In this document: in pieces, positions 15,694 through 16,207 of the stretch
Position numbering within the stretch: position 1 is the first letter of the stretch
How the letters are laid out: each line of letters opens with the position of its first letter
NCBI GenBank assembly: GCA_020850915.1
Contig: JADZDV010000054.1
Span: 1 to 16,207 of the forward strand
Source: Chloroflexota bacterium
GTDB taxonomy: Bacteria; Chloroflexota; UBA6077; JADZDV01
Direction: 5' to 3'
Length of the DNA stretch: 16,207 nucleotides
Translations under genes and position numbers: made by a program
Notes under the pieces: generated by a model
What the model was told of the DNA's origin: nothing
Database searches by the model: none
What the model saw: only the letters and a program-made list of their open reading frames with translations

Positions 15694-16207
15694 TCAGTCC
15701 TGCGCCACCGCCCGCACGATCAGACGGCTGAGATACTGGCGGGTTGCGTGGTCGAACTCCCCGCCGCAGGTGATCAGGGTCAGCTCTGAGCGGTCTCCAC
15801 CGGCGAAGATCTCGTCCACTGGCGCGCCCTCGGCGTCGACGTACTTGCTCCACTCCACCACGAAGATGTGATCGCCGCCCCGGTCGTCGAACACCTCGAC
15901 GCTGTCGCCCGGGCTGAGATTGCGCAGCCAGCCGAACACTCGCAGTCTGCCGCCCCAGTCCACGTGGGCCGCGAGCACGACATTGCCGGGACCGCCGAGG
16001 CGATAGCCCTCAGACCACCAGGCGACGGTGTCAGGGTCAGACGGCGCGGCCATCGCTCCGTCTTCATCTTCCCCGACAGGGACGATCGTCGCGTCCACGC
16101 CGAGCTTCTCGATGACAAGCCGCGCTGGGGTGAGCCGCGCGATGGGAGTGGCAGTTAGCCCAACGTTCGCGGGCGGCACGACCGTGGCATCGGCGGCTGG
16201 CGGATCG
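15694..16207 (-). CDS. Class F-like sortase, 5'-truncated by window edge
   Basis: Transpeptidase of the sortase superfamily, expected on the outer face of the membrane, where it would join a sorted protein to the envelope. The C-terminal 171 codons are visible. The frame is still open at the window edge, so the GTG at 16179 need not be the start. A membrane anchor is expected upstream; the visible N-terminal part is a Pro/Ala/Thr linker. Catalytic elements are His in LAAHVDW (codon 15966-15964), Cys in LTLITCGGEF (codon 15768-15766) and an Arg in the following ATRQYLSRLIVR segment. RVFGWLRNLSPGDSVEV matches the class F pattern. No sorting-signal protein (LPxTG-like with hydrophobic tail) is encoded in the window, so the substrate is unknown. 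It is convergent with the DivPAP2 gene. Confidence 0.88.
   Translation of the reverse strand, partial: DPPAADATVVPPANVGLTATPIARLTPARLVIEKLGVDATIVPVGEDEDGAMAAPSDPDTVAWWSEGYRLGGPGNVVLAAHVDWGGRLRVFGWLRNLSPGDSVEVFDDRGGDHIFVVEWSKYVDAEGAPVDEIFAGGDRSELTLITCGGEFDHATRQYLSRLIVRAVAQD

Noticed and set aside
16177..16179. GTG at 16179 as the start of the sortase gene
   Set aside because: The frame stays open to the window edge, and class F-like sortases need an N-terminal anchor that is not present after this codon; treated as 5'-partial.

Overview
The window looks like ordinary chromosome from a high-GC, probably Gram-positive-type bacterium. Gene content and protein style suggest Chloroflexota (Thermomicrobia-like). 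The pointers are a lower-glycolysis cluster, a dprA-topA pair, a TopA with three zinc modules and a Lys/Arg/Ala/Ser-rich tail, an EF-P with arginine at its tip, a DivPAP2-family membrane protein and a class F-like sortase. The phylum is an inference from these features, not something the sequence proves. No rRNA, tRNA, CRISPR array, insertion sequence or phage gene was seen. Coding density is very high, and no gene-free stretch exceeds about 250 bases.

Left part (1-3.7 kb): the 3' part of a divergent serine hydroxymethyltransferase gene (glyA) meets a NIF3/DUF34-family gene tail to tail. The NIF3 gene is in turn divergent from a secreted or membrane long-form NfeD serine protease gene.

Middle part (3.7-8.2 kb): eno-gap-pgk-tpiA, all on the + strand, encode four enzymes of the triose/three-carbon half of glycolysis. 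Phosphoglycerate mutase, which would link Pgk to Eno, is absent from the cluster. A perfect 20-bp inverted repeat lies between gap and pgk. It is the most striking non-coding structure in the window.

Right part (8.2-15.7 kb): dprA, then topA-pepP-efp-xseA-xseB-DivPAP2, with short gaps or overlaps from topA onward. The cluster combines DNA processing (DprA, topoisomerase I, exonuclease VII), translation (EF-P) and peptide turnover (an M24 peptidase). A convergent class F-like sortase gene closes the window and runs off its right edge.

I looked for a novel system and did not find a convincing one: every long reading frame belongs to a known family. The items worth a second look are small ones. 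They are the gap/pgk palindrome, a strong Shine-Dalgarno-like sequence on the minus strand between tpiA and dprA with a 26-codon hydrophobic frame, a ligand substitution in the NIF3 protein, the Arg32 EF-P, and an altered topoisomerase motif.
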